Notes: a model not told the origin generated them from the sequence alone. 35,699 bases of DNA from CAVTWJ01 sp964525605 (GCA_964525605.1 CAZGKT010000039.1:1-35699), one strand, 5' to 3'. Positions 1 through 7,028 are shown, numbered from the stretch's first letter. Program-made: numbers and translations.

Positions 1-83
1 TCTACGTGGACGCGGGCGCCAACGTGATCGGCATGCGTTTCGACGAGAAGAAGGATGAAGGGCCGGCGGCGCCTGGCAAGTGA
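1..83 (+). CDS. fabI: Enoyl-[acyl-carrier-protein] reductase (FabI), C-terminal end only
   Basis: Only the last 26 codons are inside the window, ending at TGA 81-83. The peptide begins YVDAGANVIGM, which matches the highly conserved C-terminal segment of NADH-dependent enoyl-ACP reductases (typically YVDAGYNIMGM), followed by a short polar tail rich in Lys, Glu, Pro and Ala. FabI catalyses the last reduction of each fatty-acid elongation cycle in the cytoplasm. The usual Tyr of the YVDAGYN motif is replaced by Ala here. A strong terminator follows 18 bases after the stop, so this is the end of its transcript. The assignment rests on a short segment; another short-chain dehydrogenase is possible but less likely. 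Confidence 0.7.
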   Translation, partial: YVDAGANVIGMRFDEKKDEGPAAPGK

Positions 84-101
84 CAAGAATATCCGCTAAC
101 T

Positions 102-138
102 AAAAAGGGAGGGGCTCCATGAGCCCCTCCCTTTTTTT
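102..138 (+). terminator. Rho-independent terminator of fabI
   Basis: A perfect 11-bp stem (GGGAGGGGCTC at 107-117 pairing with GAGCCCCTCCC at 121-131) with a 3-base loop is followed by seven T residues (132-138). Five A residues precede the stem, so it may also work weakly in the opposite direction. Confidence 0.93.
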
Positions 139-307
139 ATTTAAGGTCTTCTTGTCCTTGCGGGGCCCCGCTTTAATGGGGCCGCGGCAATCTCGGTAAA
201 GGGTGAGTGCAGCGAACCCTGCATGGTGGGCCGACCCACCGACCCGTCCTCCGAAGTTTTAACGAAGGGGAAAGCTTTAGCGTAGGTGGGTGCCTTGGAC
301 GGTGTGT

Positions 308-661
308 TTAAACCAAACAGTAGTTCTTCGCCTCCACCTTCTGCGGGGGAAAATGTTCCAGTGACACGACCAGGGGAAGCGTATCGTCCGACGTGTATCC
401 GCGCGGTTCCAGGGTCACCCGCGCCTGAGAGGGTTTCGCCCATTCGGGCCGGGCCGTTTGGATCCAAAAATCAAGAACCACTTCATTCGGCGAGAGGGCA
501 TTGAAACGGAACCGGTGAAACCCCCTGAAATCCAGCGAACGGTTCAATTCCAGGGCGAAACCCTGAAGCTCGGCCGCGTGCAGGGGCCAGCGGTTTTTTT
601 CCAGCCGAAATATTCCCGTCAGGCTCAAGATGTCGCTCAAGGCGTTTTGATTTTCTTTCAT
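308..661 (-). CDS. Small protein of unknown function (117 aa)
   Basis: I do not recognise the family. The start at 661 was chosen because GGGGAGG lies at ribosome-binding distance upstream. The reading frame stays open further upstream to 850, but that extension is translated repeat DNA (Pro-Arg-Gly-Glu-Gly-like peptides) and is unlikely to be real. The product is soluble, has no signal peptide or membrane segment, and looks alpha/beta: an N-terminal helix (MKENQNALSDIL), a Phe/Arg-rich middle (FRGFHRFRFNAL) and beta-strand-like stretches (EVVLDFWIQT, ARVTLEPRGY). It stands alone, converging on fabI and flanked upstream by intergenic repeats. Confidence 0.55.
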   Translation of the reverse strand: MKENQNALSDILSLTGIFRLEKNRWPLHAAELQGFALELNRSLDFRGFHRFRFNALSPNEVVLDFWIQTARPEWAKPSQARVTLEPRGYTSDDTLPLVVSLEHFPPQKVEAKNYCLV

Positions 662-684
662 GTAAGCCTCCCCATCAAAATATT

Positions 685-709
685 TTTCACCACCAAGGCG
701 CCAAGAAAA
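685..709 (+). repeat. CCAAG-type interspersed repeat, left arm
   Basis: TTCACCACCAAGGCGCC followed by AAGAAAA. It is the reverse complement, with one mismatch over 17 bases, of the copy at 983-1008. It belongs to the same family as the arms at 4270-4297, 4382-4409, 9482-9516, 9605-9666 and 10151-10184. Confidence 0.75.
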
Positions 710-746
710 AAACCGAACTATGCAACTAGCGTAACTTAAAAACAAA

Positions 747-781
747 CCCTCGCCCCTTGGGGGAGAGGGTAGGGTGAGGGG
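747..781 (+). repeat. C-rich palindromic interspersed repeat, copy A
   Basis: CCCTCGCCCC-TTGG-GGGAGAGGG core followed by TAGGGTGAGGGG. It forms a hairpin and is related to the copies at 803-839 (opposite orientation), 2630-2665 and 2773-2801. Confidence 0.75.
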
Positions 782-802
782 TGGTGAATAACTTTTGAAA
801 TC

Positions 803-839
803 ACCCTCATCCCGACCTTCTCCCCTCAAGGGAGAAGGA
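803..839 (-). repeat. C-rich palindromic interspersed repeat, copy B
   Basis: Reads ACCCTCATCCCGACC then TTCTCCCCTCAAGGGAGAAGG. In reverse complement it aligns with copy A and closely with copy C (2630-2665). A and B therefore form an inverted pair about 20 bases apart. Confidence 0.75.
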
Positions 840-982
840 GTAAGCATCATTAAGCGCTTCTTTTCTTGTTAATGACGCCAAGCGCATAGTCCTAAAAAAA
901 ATAAGGACCTCGATTTTCATCTCAACTTTTTCGAACGACATGATTCCAACCGCCTTGATGATTCATCGATAAAACGATTCGG

Positions 983-1008
983 TTCTCTGGGTGCCTTGGT
1001 GGTGAATA
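983..1008 (-). repeat. CCAAG-type interspersed repeat, right arm
   Basis: TTCTCTGGGTGCC then TTGGTGGTGAATA. It is the inverted partner of 685-709, and the two enclose about 270 bases with no gene. Confidence 0.75.
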
Positions 1009-1020
1009 TTGGGTTTTCCC

Positions 1021-1830
1021 TTAAGCCAGCAACCCCGCCTGGCGGAACGAAAAATGTCCCTCCGCCGTCACGATCAGATGGTCGTGCACCGTCAGGCCCA
1101 TGGCCCTCCCGGCGGTGACGATCTGACGGGTCAATTGCCGGTCGCCCTCCGAGGCTTCCAGGCTTCCCCCCGGATGGTTGTGCGCCAGGAGCAGGCCCGA
1201 GGCGTTGAGGTCCAGCGCCTTTCTCAGGATTTCCCTCGGGTACACCGCCGTGTGGTCCACCGTGCCTTCCTGAAGCGCCTCGTAGGACAAAAGATGGTTG
1301 CGGTGATCGACATAAAGAACCGCGAAAACTTCCCTCGCTTTGGCGCCGATTTGCTCGCGCAAAAAATCCGCCGCGTCCCCGGGCCCCGAAAGGGGACGGC
1401 CCCGCTTGAATTGCTCCCGGGAGGACAGGCGAAACAGATCGCCCATGGCCTTGAAATGAAGGGCGCTTTGGGTGGGCAGGCCGCCCAATTTTTCCAGGCT
1501 CATCAGGTCCGCTTCCAGGACACTTCGCAGGTTCTTGAAGACCGCCAAAAGCCTCTTGGCATAGGGCTTGGTATCGCGGTGGGGGATGCTATAGGAGAGA
1601 AGCAGTTCCACCAGTTCGTAATCGCGCAAACCGGCGGCTCCCGATTCGGCGAATCGTTCTTTCAGTCTTTTGCGGTGCCCCAGGTAATCGGGCAGGACCG
1701 GTTCCTCTACCTGCTCCGGCGCCTCAGCCTTCGGGGCCTTGGCCCGCAGGGGAACGCGGGGAGTGTGAAGCAGGGAAAGCAGGCTTTCCTGCGTGTTTTC
1801 GACGGTTAACGGCGGTGCGGCGGGAGCCAT
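1021..1830 (-). CDS. radC: RadC-family JAB/MPN-domain protein
   Basis: A 269-residue RadC-family protein. A low-complexity, Ala/Pro/Lys-rich stretch (about 1-47) precedes a helix-hairpin-helix-like region (about 50-130) and a C-terminal JAB/MPN metalloprotease-like domain (about 145-269). The JAMM zinc-site residues are present: Glu188, His217 and His219 in AHNHPGG, and Asp230. RadC proteins were linked to DNA repair, but their biochemical role remains unsettled. The start at 1830 has AAGGAGG just upstream. The gene is divergent from lexA across a 97-base spacer holding a symmetric operator and a candidate radC promoter, so LexA control is likely (inference). The N-terminal extension is longer than in most RadC proteins. 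Confidence 0.92.
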   Translation of the reverse strand: MAPAAPPLTVENTQESLLSLLHTPRVPLRAKAPKAEAPEQVEEPVLPDYLGHRKRLKERFAESGAAGLRDYELVELLLSYSIPHRDTKPYAKRLLAVFKNLRSVLEADLMSLEKLGGLPTQSALHFKAMGDLFRLSSREQFKRGRPLSGPGDAADFLREQIGAKAREVFAVLYVDHRNHLLSYEALQEGTVDHTAVYPREILRKALDLNASGLLLAHNHPGGSLEASEGDRQLTRQIVTAGRAMGLTVHDHLIVTAEGHFSFRQAGLLA

Positions 1831-1847
1831 AGGGCCTCCTTTTTTGC

Positions 1848-1877
1848 TTGACTAAGAATACAGTCGTATACTAGTAT
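1848..1877 (+). promoter_or_regulatory. Candidate lexA promoter
   Basis: TTGACT at 1848-1853 and TAGTAT at 1872-1877 are separated by 18 bases. The -10 region lies in the centre of the nested palindrome, so bound LexA would block it. An alternative -10, TATACT at 1867-1872, would leave only a 13-base spacer. Confidence 0.4.
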
Positions 1878-1889
1878 ACACCCGTATTC
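1856..1889. promoter_or_regulatory. Nested palindromic operator, probable paired LexA boxes
   Basis: The element has exact two-fold symmetry about 1872.5: GAATAC-N4-GTATACTAGTATAC-N4-GTATTC. It can be read as two boxes of form ATAC-N4-GTAT (1857-1870 and 1875-1888) whose centres are 18 bases apart. The half-site spacing (4 bases between arms) matches the geometry of the Gram-positive GAAC-N4-GTTC LexA box, but the bases differ. Its position over both divergent promoters, next to lexA, makes LexA the obvious ligand (inference). Confidence 0.7.
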
Positions 1890-1900
1890 TCGTCCAGCAA
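1873..1900 (-). promoter_or_regulatory. Candidate radC promoter
   Basis: On the minus strand TTGCTG (1895-1900) and TATACT (1873-1878) are separated by 16 bases. The -10 hexamer falls in the centre of the nested palindrome. The leader to the radC start is about 40 bases. Confidence 0.5.
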
Positions 1901-1927
1901 ATTCTTGTAACTTTTGAGGAGAAAAAA

Positions 1928-2545
1928 ATGGCGCCCAGCGACGAAGCCTTAACCGACATTCAGCGAAACGTCTTGAACTACGTGCAGGAACATTTAAACG
2001 AAAGCCACCGCCCCCCCACGGTTCGGGACATCATGCGCCACTTCAAGTGGAATTCCCCCCAGTCCGCGCGCAAGCATCTGCTGGCGCTCGAAGAAAAGGG
2101 ATATCTGGAAAGGGAAGACCATACGGCGAGGGGTTTGCGCCTGACGGACGCGCCCGAAGCGGGGATCTCGATCCCCATCCTGGGCAAGGTGGCCGCGGGG
2201 CTTCCCCTGCTGGCCGAAGAAAACCGCGAAGGCATGATGGTGGTGGATCCCCATCTGGCCCGGGGCGGGCGCCATCTTTTCGCCCTCACGGTTCGGGGCG
2301 ATTCGATGATCAACGCCCATATCCTGTCCGGCGACAAGGTGATCGTTCAGCAGACCACCCACGCTTCCCCAGGGGACGTGGTCGTGGCCTTGATCGAGGG
2401 GGAAGCCACGGTGAAAACCTTCCGCAAGAGCGGCAACAAGATCTTTTTAGAACCGGCCAATCCCAAGTACGAACCCATCCACGTGAGCGAAGACCAGGAT
2501 TTCCGGGTGATCGGCAAGGTCGTTGGGGTCTTCAGCCCGCGATAA
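1928..2545 (+). CDS. lexA: LexA repressor (SOS regulator, self-cleaving)
   Basis: A 205-residue LexA. The N-terminal winged helix-turn-helix (about 1-72) includes the LexA-like phrase RPPTVRDIMRHF and the helix WNSPQSARKHLLALEEKGYL. The C-terminal S24 peptidase-like domain has the Ala90-Gly91 scissile bond in KVAAGLP, the catalytic Ser126 in RGDSM and the catalytic Lys163 in ATVKTF, so RecA-stimulated autocleavage should be intact. The start at 1928 follows GAGGAG at good spacing. LexA represses DNA-damage genes and normally itself; the palindrome at 1856-1889 just upstream fits autoregulation. The recognition helix differs from that of enterobacterial LexA, consistent with the non-standard operator. 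Confidence 0.97.
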   Translation: MAPSDEALTDIQRNVLNYVQEHLNESHRPPTVRDIMRHFKWNSPQSARKHLLALEEKGYLEREDHTARGLRLTDAPEAGISIPILGKVAAGLPLLAEENREGMMVVDPHLARGGRHLFALTVRGDSMINAHILSGDKVIVQQTTHASPGDVVVALIEGEATVKTFRKSGNKIFLEPANPKYEPIHVSEDQDFRVIGKVVGVFSPR

Positions 2546-2629
2546 GGCGTAGAGTCATTCCAATGTAGTTGTCATTCCAAAGCTTTTGTCATTGTGTTGA
2601 AACAAAAAACCCCTTCCTCTTTGTTTTCT

Positions 2630-2665
2630 CCTTCTCCCCTTGAGGGAGAAGGTTGGGATGAGGGG
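2630..2665 (+). repeat. C-rich palindromic interspersed repeat, copy C
   Basis: A 9-bp stem, CCTTCTCCC against GGGAGAAGG with a 5-base loop, followed by TTGGGATGAGGGG. Same family and orientation as copy A. It lies in the 333-base gap between lexA and the NYN gene, in which I see no gene. Confidence 0.75.
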
Positions 2666-2772
2666 AAATTCCTCTAGAAAAGCACCCCTCATGCTGACCT
2701 TCTTTTAAAAAGCAATAACAGAGGTCAGTATCGTACCGATCTCAATATTTTCTGTTACGGTTGATCGGCACA

Positions 2773-2801
2773 CCCTGTCCCTCTCCCTCAAGGGGAGAGG
2801 G
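2773..2801 (-). repeat. C-rich palindromic interspersed repeat, copy D
   Basis: CCCTGTCCCTCTCCCTC then AAGGGGAGAGGG. A hairpin-forming member of the same family as copies A-C, immediately before the bidirectional terminator. Its orientation is uncertain because the core is nearly symmetric. Confidence 0.65.
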
Positions 2802-2811
2802 TTCATTAAAC

Positions 2812-2849
2812 AAAAAAGCCCCTTCCCGTTCTGGGAAGAGGCTTTTTTG
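2812..2849. terminator. Bidirectional terminator between lexA and the NYN gene
   Basis: AAAAAAGCCCCTTCCC (2812-2827) pairs with GGGAAGAGGCTTTTTT (2833-2848) with one mismatch and a 5-base loop. The A-tract and T-tract arms make it effective for both converging genes. Confidence 0.85.
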
Positions 2850-2878
2850 TTTTGAGTCTTTATTAAAACCGCTGAAAT

Positions 2879-3484
2879 TTAAACCCCGTAGGCGAGTTCC
2901 TCGTCTCCGGTCGCTCCGCCGTTCCCGGGGCCTCTTTCTTCCCCTCCCTGGGCGGGCGGGAAAATATGGGCGGCGCTGGCGTTCACCAGTTCTTCCAGGT
3001 TCATCAGCTTATCGGCGGTGCGGATCATTTCCCGGCTTTGAGCGTCGGGGAACACGGCCAGCTCCACATGCTTGCCCAGGTCCTTCACCAGCCCCATGGC
3101 GGGGGAGAAGTCCTGATCCTCGGTCACGACGATGGCGGTATCGTACAGATCCCGCGCTGCGTAATAGACCATGTCGGCGGCCATGCGGACATCCACGCCC
3201 TTTTCCATGCGGTGGCCTTCCCGGTTCTGGATGATGCGCCCCAGGCGCAGTTCCAGGTAGGGGGTTCTATCCAGCGAATCGAAGAAGGATTGCTGGCTCT
3301 TCGCCTTGTCGGAAAAATGGGTCGAGTCAAACACCGCGTTGTAGTAGAAGGTGCGGATCAATTGTCTTTTTTCGCCCGCGAGCGCCAGGGAGAACTGGTA
3401 GTAATCCACCCGGGTCATTTTGTTATTCCGTTTCAACGCGAAATAAAGATTGCTTCCATCGATAAAAACGCATACACGCGGCAT
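2879..3484 (-). CDS. NYN-domain protein (PIN-like, predicted RNase)
   Basis: A 201-residue protein of the NYN (LabA/DUF88) family, related to PIN nucleases. The conserved acidic residues are visible: Asp9 and Asn12 in FIDGSNLY, Asp98 and Asp104 in KGVDVRMAADM, and Asp123/Asp125 in TEDQDFSPAM. They would form a metal-dependent ribonuclease active site. Residues 1-165 hold the domain; the tail from about 170 is Gly/Glu-rich and probably disordered. The start at 3484 follows AAGGAG. It converges on lexA through a shared terminator, and no partner gene is adjacent. Substrate and role are unknown. Confidence 0.85.
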   Translation of the reverse strand: MPRVCVFIDGSNLYFALKRNNKMTRVDYYQFSLALAGEKRQLIRTFYYNAVFDSTHFSDKAKSQQSFFDSLDRTPYLELRLGRIIQNREGHRMEKGVDVRMAADMVYYAARDLYDTAIVVTEDQDFSPAMGLVKDLGKHVELAVFPDAQSREMIRTADKLMNLEELVNASAAHIFPPAQGGEERGPGNGGATGDEELAYGV

Positions 3485-3625
3485 AGAGAAACTCCTTAAT
3501 GGTCATTTGCCCCCGGATCGCCAGGGGTTCTTAACGTACTCTTGTCATTCGGCGGGCGCAAGAGGTCTTAACTATTTTCCCTCGGCCCTAACGGGAACGT
3601 ACCCAAAATGTGTAACGCCTTTTTG

Positions 3626-4195
3626 TCAGGCCTGTTCAATTTTGTCCGGATTTTCTTTCATGAATAGCTCCAGATAATAAAACGCCGCGATGACCAGGGC
3701 ATGGCGGATCTTTCCGCTTTGGATCATGCGGGGAATTTCGTCCAAGCCGATCTCGAGAACTTCCAGTTCCTCGGCCTCGTCCAGTTTCAGGTCGGCCACC
3801 TTCCGGGCCCCCAGGGCCAGGTAAAGGAAACAAGTATTATCCAATATGGCCGGATTGGGGTGGGTGGCCCCGATTTGATGCCATTCATCCGCCTCATGGC
3901 CCGTTTCCTCCAACAGCTCCCGCTTCGCCGCTTCCAGGGGCTGGGGATCACGGCTGTCCACCGCGCCCCCGGGTATTTCCAGGCTTACATCCATCGACCC
4001 ATGGCGGAACTGGCTGACCAGCAAAACCTTCCGTCCCGGGGTCAGGGCGATGATGTTGACCCACGAATGGGTCGTTAATATATAGAAGGGATGCTGGACT
4101 CCGGTTACCGGAGAAGCGCTCTTCCGAACCAACACCTTGAAGTAACCGCAGTCGTAATCCACCTTCTCCCCCAGCACCTTCCAGGGTTCGATCAT
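3626..4195 (-). CDS. Nudix hydrolase, ADP-ribose pyrophosphatase-like
   Basis: A 189-residue Nudix protein. The box spans about residues 77-100 and ends in the canonical RELLEETG (Arg92, Glu93, Glu96, Glu97, Gly99), which binds Mg2+ for pyrophosphate-bond hydrolysis. The front half, GGAVDSRDPQPLEAAK, is one residue longer than the GX5EX7 consensus and carries Asp where the first Glu is usual. The preceding SQFRHG and SLEIPGG phrases are typical of the ADP-ribose/nucleoside-diphosphate-sugar group. The start at 4195 follows AAAGGAA. The gene is transcribed alone; substrate specificity cannot be read from the sequence. Confidence 0.88.
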   Translation of the reverse strand: MIEPWKVLGEKVDYDCGYFKVLVRKSASPVTGVQHPFYILTTHSWVNIIALTPGRKVLLVSQFRHGSMDVSLEIPGGAVDSRDPQPLEAAKRELLEETGHEADEWHQIGATHPNPAILDNTCFLYLALGARKVADLKLDEAEELEVLEIGLDEIPRMIQSGKIRHALVIAAFYYLELFMKENPDKIEQA

Positions 4196-4269
4196 TTCGA
4201 TTCCTTTGAAAAAAGTTCTTTCACCATTGGATTTAAAAATTGTAACCTTAAAAAAAACTCCGAAATTTC

Positions 4270-4297
4270 ACCGCCAAGACGCCAAGTCCGCCAAGAA
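4270..4297 (+). repeat. CCAAG-type inverted repeat, left arm
   Basis: ACCGCCAAGACGCCAAG then TCCGCCAAGAA. It is the exact reverse complement of 4382-4409 over 28 bases. The 84 bases enclosed hold no gene, so the pair looks like a MITE-sized element of 140 bases. Confidence 0.9.
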
Positions 4298-4381
4298 AAT
4301 CTTTTTCTTATGATCAAAGCCAAAAATAACGTTTATTTAAAACCCTTTTTAGGACGTTTCCAATTACGGGCTTTTTTGGAG

Positions 4382-4409
4382 TTCTTGGCGGACTTGGCGT
4401 CTTGGCGGT
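4382..4409 (-). repeat. CCAAG-type inverted repeat, right arm
   Basis: TTCTTGGCGGACTTGGC then GTCTTGGCGGT. Exact inverted partner of 4270-4297, ending 13 bases from the stop codon of the aldo/keto reductase. Confidence 0.9.
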
Positions 4410-4422
4410 AATAATTGAGCCG

Positions 4423-5574
4423 TTATTTCTTTTTGTGTTTTTTGTGCTTATCCTTTTTCTTGTTCTTCTTTTTTTCTTTCTTGGTTTTCTGGGTGCTTTT
4501 GTGTCTTGGTGACGAATTTTTAGTCGTTTTCTTTTTCTTGGCCGCTACCAACCGAATCCCCGACATAAAGACCGCCGGGACACCCGAGTCCGTTTCGGTT
4601 TTAACGATCAGAAGGCCGAAATTGACCGCGTATAGTTTTTCGGCCTTCTTCGCCAAAGCCGGAAGTAGTTTCGGTCCGTCACCCGCCGCGCCATTCATGA
4701 TGGCCTGACGGGGGTTCCGGATTCCCGGGATGGAGGTCGAAACCTCGGGATATGCCAGGGTCCACTTGAGCGCGGCTTCTCCCAGGGACACGGTCTTGCC
4801 CTGCAGAAACTTGAGCTTCTCCACTTTCTTCAAGGCGGTCTTGAGGTATTCCCCCCGGTAAAGACGGGCGCGGTGGTCGTCCCCCTCGAACCGGGTCTTC
4901 AAATTGAATTTACCGCTCAAGGCCCCGAACGCCAGGGGCACCCTCGCGATGACCCCTACGCCATATTTCTTCGCCAGGGGAAAAACCTTCTGGATCGGGT
5001 CCTGGTAAAAGAGATTGAAGAATATCTGGAGCGTGTCCACCTGCTTCCAGCGGATCAGGTCGTTGGCTTCCTCGCTTCCCTTGTCGCGCAGGGATAACCC
5101 GAAAGCCCGGATCTTGCCTTCTTTTTTCAGTTTGGCCACCGCCGTCAAGAGGGGTTCGCACTGGGAATTCCACTCGGCGCTCCAGGTGTGAAGCTGTTGG
5201 ACGTGAAGGCAGTCGACTCCCAGGTTTTTCAACGATTCCTCGGTTTTGGCCGTCACCCACTCGGGGGGAAAAGCTTCGGAAAGAGGCGTTCCGGGAGGAG
5301 AGTCCCACTGCCAGTTTTTGGGGGGAATCTTGGAGGCCAGGACCGGTTTTTCGGAACGGTCCCGCAAAACGGAGGCGATCAGGTTTTCACTGTGACCATC
5401 CCCATATACCAGGGCGGTGTCGATGAAAAGACAGCCCAGGTCGAGGGCCTGGTGCAGGGCCAGCCGGGAATCGGTGTCATCCTGGGGCCCCCACATGGCC
5501 CCCCCGATGGCCCAGGCCCCAAAACCGATTTCACTCACTTGAAGTCCGGTTTGTCCCAAAACGCGATAGCGCAT
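4423..5574 (-). CDS. Aldo/keto reductase with a lysine-rich C-terminal tail
   Basis: A 383-residue NAD(P)H-dependent reductase of the aldo/keto reductase superfamily (TIM barrel). The catalytic tetrad is in place: Asp52 and Tyr57 in FIDTALVYGDGHSE, Lys82 in ASKIPP and His129 in QQLHTW. The start at 5574 (MRYRVLGQTG) follows GGGGAGG and matches the family's usual N-terminus; an earlier in-frame ATG at 5610 lacks a good site. The last 40 residues (about 344-383) are unusual: 21 are Lys, in runs broken by Asn, Asp and His. Similar tails bind nucleic acid or acidic surfaces in other proteins, but no function can be claimed. The DNA under part of this tail resembles the local CCAAG repeat. Confidence 0.9.
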   Translation of the reverse strand: MRYRVLGQTGLQVSEIGFGAWAIGGAMWGPQDDTDSRLALHQALDLGCLFIDTALVYGDGHSENLIASVLRDRSEKPVLASKIPPKNWQWDSPPGTPLSEAFPPEWVTAKTEESLKNLGVDCLHVQQLHTWSAEWNSQCEPLLTAVAKLKKEGKIRAFGLSLRDKGSEEANDLIRWKQVDTLQIFFNLFYQDPIQKVFPLAKKYGVGVIARVPLAFGALSGKFNLKTRFEGDDHRARLYRGEYLKTALKKVEKLKFLQGKTVSLGEAALKWTLAYPEVSTSIPGIRNPRQAIMNGAAGDGPKLLPALAKKAEKLYAVNFGLLIVKTETDSGVPAVFMSGIRLVAAKKKKTTKNSSPRHKSTQKTKKEKKKNKKKDKHKKHKKK

Positions 5575-5662
5575 GTTCGGCCTCCCCTTTTTGATCAAAA
5601 CTCGCATCATCCATCTATTTAAACGGCAGTGTATCAGTCTGCGTATTACTTATTTTTTTAGC

Positions 5663-5749
5663 TGTCATCGCGAGGAGCCGCCCCAATCGGGGTGGTTGGC
5701 GACGTGGCGATCCCAGTTCGCCGTTCGAGGTGGCATTTTCAAAATGACA
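5663..5749. repeat. MITE-like element with TGTCAT/ATGACA ends
   Basis: It begins TGTCATCGCGAGGAG and ends AAAATGACA, so the outer hexamers TGTCAT (5663-5668) and ATGACA (5744-5749) are inverted repeats. Inside is a hairpin (GCCGCCCC-AATC-GGGGTGG) and GGCGACGTGGCGATCC. The TGTCATYGCGAG start and GCAATCC/GCGATCC phrase resemble a short interspersed repeat seen in many bacterial genomes. It sits in the 273-base spacer between the aldo/keto reductase start and the permease, which holds no gene. Confidence 0.7.
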
Positions 5750-5847
5750 ATTCCTACTGAGCAGCAACCAACTACCCCGCGCGGGTGGAATGACCCCGGC
5801 GCTAGGAACTCATTGTTTGTGGAAAGAGATTAAAAAACAAGCGGGTA

Positions 5848-6954
5848 TCAGGCGCTGTTCTTGGCCTTGCGGGCGGGCTTTTCCTGCGGCAGATAGACTT
5901 CCTGGTAAATGGCCAGAAACGCCAGACCCAGGGCCAGGATAATGGGCCCCAGAAAGACCCCGAGGAGCCCGTAAACCTTCAAACCGCCGATCGTGGTGAA
6001 GAAAAGCCAGAAGGCCGAAATCTTCGCCTTGCTGCCGATCAGCCAGGGACGGAGGAACTGGTCGAGGATCGTGATAAAAATTCCCCAGATCAACAGCACC
6101 ACCGCCGGCCCGGTTTGCCCCTGGGACACGAGCCAGATACAGGAGGGAATCCACACGGATGCCGCCCCCAAAAAGGGGATAAAGGCGTTGATGAAGGCCA
6201 CCAGGCCCAACAAGATGGGAATGGGCATTCCCACCACCACAAATCCCACCCCGGCCAGAAAACCCTGAAAGAGGGACGAGAGAAAAATGGCCCTCACCAC
6301 CGCCGTGACCGTCACCGAGAACACCCCGACCACCTTGTCGCGGTATTCGGTTTCCATCGGCAGGTACTCGACGGCCTTGAAGGCCAGCCGGGAACCGTCC
6401 CGGAAAAAGAAAAACAGGGCCACGGTCGTGAAAATGATCTCCAGTAAAAACCCCGCCAGGTTTCTCAGAACAAAGGTGACCTTGTCCAGCACCATGTCCG
6501 AAAGGCTTTGCATCAGGTTGGCCATCTCCCGAAGCAATCCGGCTTCCGCCTGGGGATTGTCGAGCCCCAAGGCGTTCAGGACAGGCCCGAAGTTCCAGGT
6601 CTTGAGCTCGCTTAAAAGCCATTGGCTTTTTTCGTCCCAGTGGGCGGAAGAAAGGAAGGTATAGGCCCGGGGAAGTTCATGCCCCAGGTTGAGGATCACG
6701 AAAAAACCGGGAAGGGACAACACGGCCAGCACAAAGAGCGTGGCCAGCAGGGCCGAAAGGCTGGCCCGGTTTCCCGTCCGTCGCAGGAAGAAGGAAAAAA
6801 CAGGATAGAAAACCATCACCAGGATGGTGGCCCAGACGAAGGACCGCAAAAAAGGCTCGAGGATGGTGAAGAGGAGGCTGAGGAGAAAAACCAGCAAAAC
6901 GAAAAAGGCCACCACGAAGATGTTTTGGCGTGAGATTTGAAATTGAGGAATCAT
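5848..6954 (-). CDS. AI-2E family transporter (PerM/YhhT type)
   Basis: A 368-residue inner-membrane protein with about eight predicted transmembrane helices: a pair near 10-60, one near 65-90, then a soluble loop (about 95-155) and a dense C-terminal block from 160 to 350. The phrases FINAFIPFLGA, DQFLRPWLIG and GLLGVFLGPI are hallmarks of the AI-2E/PerM family. Characterised members export autoinducer-2 or small solutes or exchange ions, so the substrate here is open. The start at 6954 has only a weak site (AAGGCGG). It stands alone on the minus strand. Confidence 0.9.
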   Translation of the reverse strand: MIPQFQISRQNIFVVAFFVLLVFLLSLLFTILEPFLRSFVWATILVMVFYPVFSFFLRRTGNRASLSALLATLFVLAVLSLPGFFVILNLGHELPRAYTFLSSAHWDEKSQWLLSELKTWNFGPVLNALGLDNPQAEAGLLREMANLMQSLSDMVLDKVTFVLRNLAGFLLEIIFTTVALFFFFRDGSRLAFKAVEYLPMETEYRDKVVGVFSVTVTAVVRAIFLSSLFQGFLAGVGFVVVGMPIPILLGLVAFINAFIPFLGAASVWIPSCIWLVSQGQTGPAVVLLIWGIFITILDQFLRPWLIGSKAKISAFWLFFTTIGGLKVYGLLGVFLGPIILALGLAFLAIYQEVYLPQEKPARKAKNSA

Positions 6955-7028
6955 GGCCGCCTTGCGTCGAATGGGGTTCTTTTGGGACGGGTTATTCTAA
7001 CCAAAAAGCCGGACTCTGGAACATTTGC

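Larger units (their letters stand above)
662..1020. other. Gene-free repeat-rich spacer
   Basis: No credible gene is visible between the small unknown gene and radC. The spacer is bracketed by an inverted pair of CCAAG-type repeats (685-709 and 983-1008) and contains an inverted pair of C-rich palindromic repeats (747-781 and 803-839). Between 846 and 982 it is AT-richer and I see no further motif. Confidence 0.6.

Noticed and set aside
308..850. Longer version of the first small gene, starting at 850
   Set aside because: Its extra 63 residues are translated C-rich and CCAAG repeats; the ATG at 661 has a strong ribosome-binding site.
4270..4409. CRISPR-like repeat block
   Set aside because: Only one inverted pair, with no direct-repeat array and no spacers.
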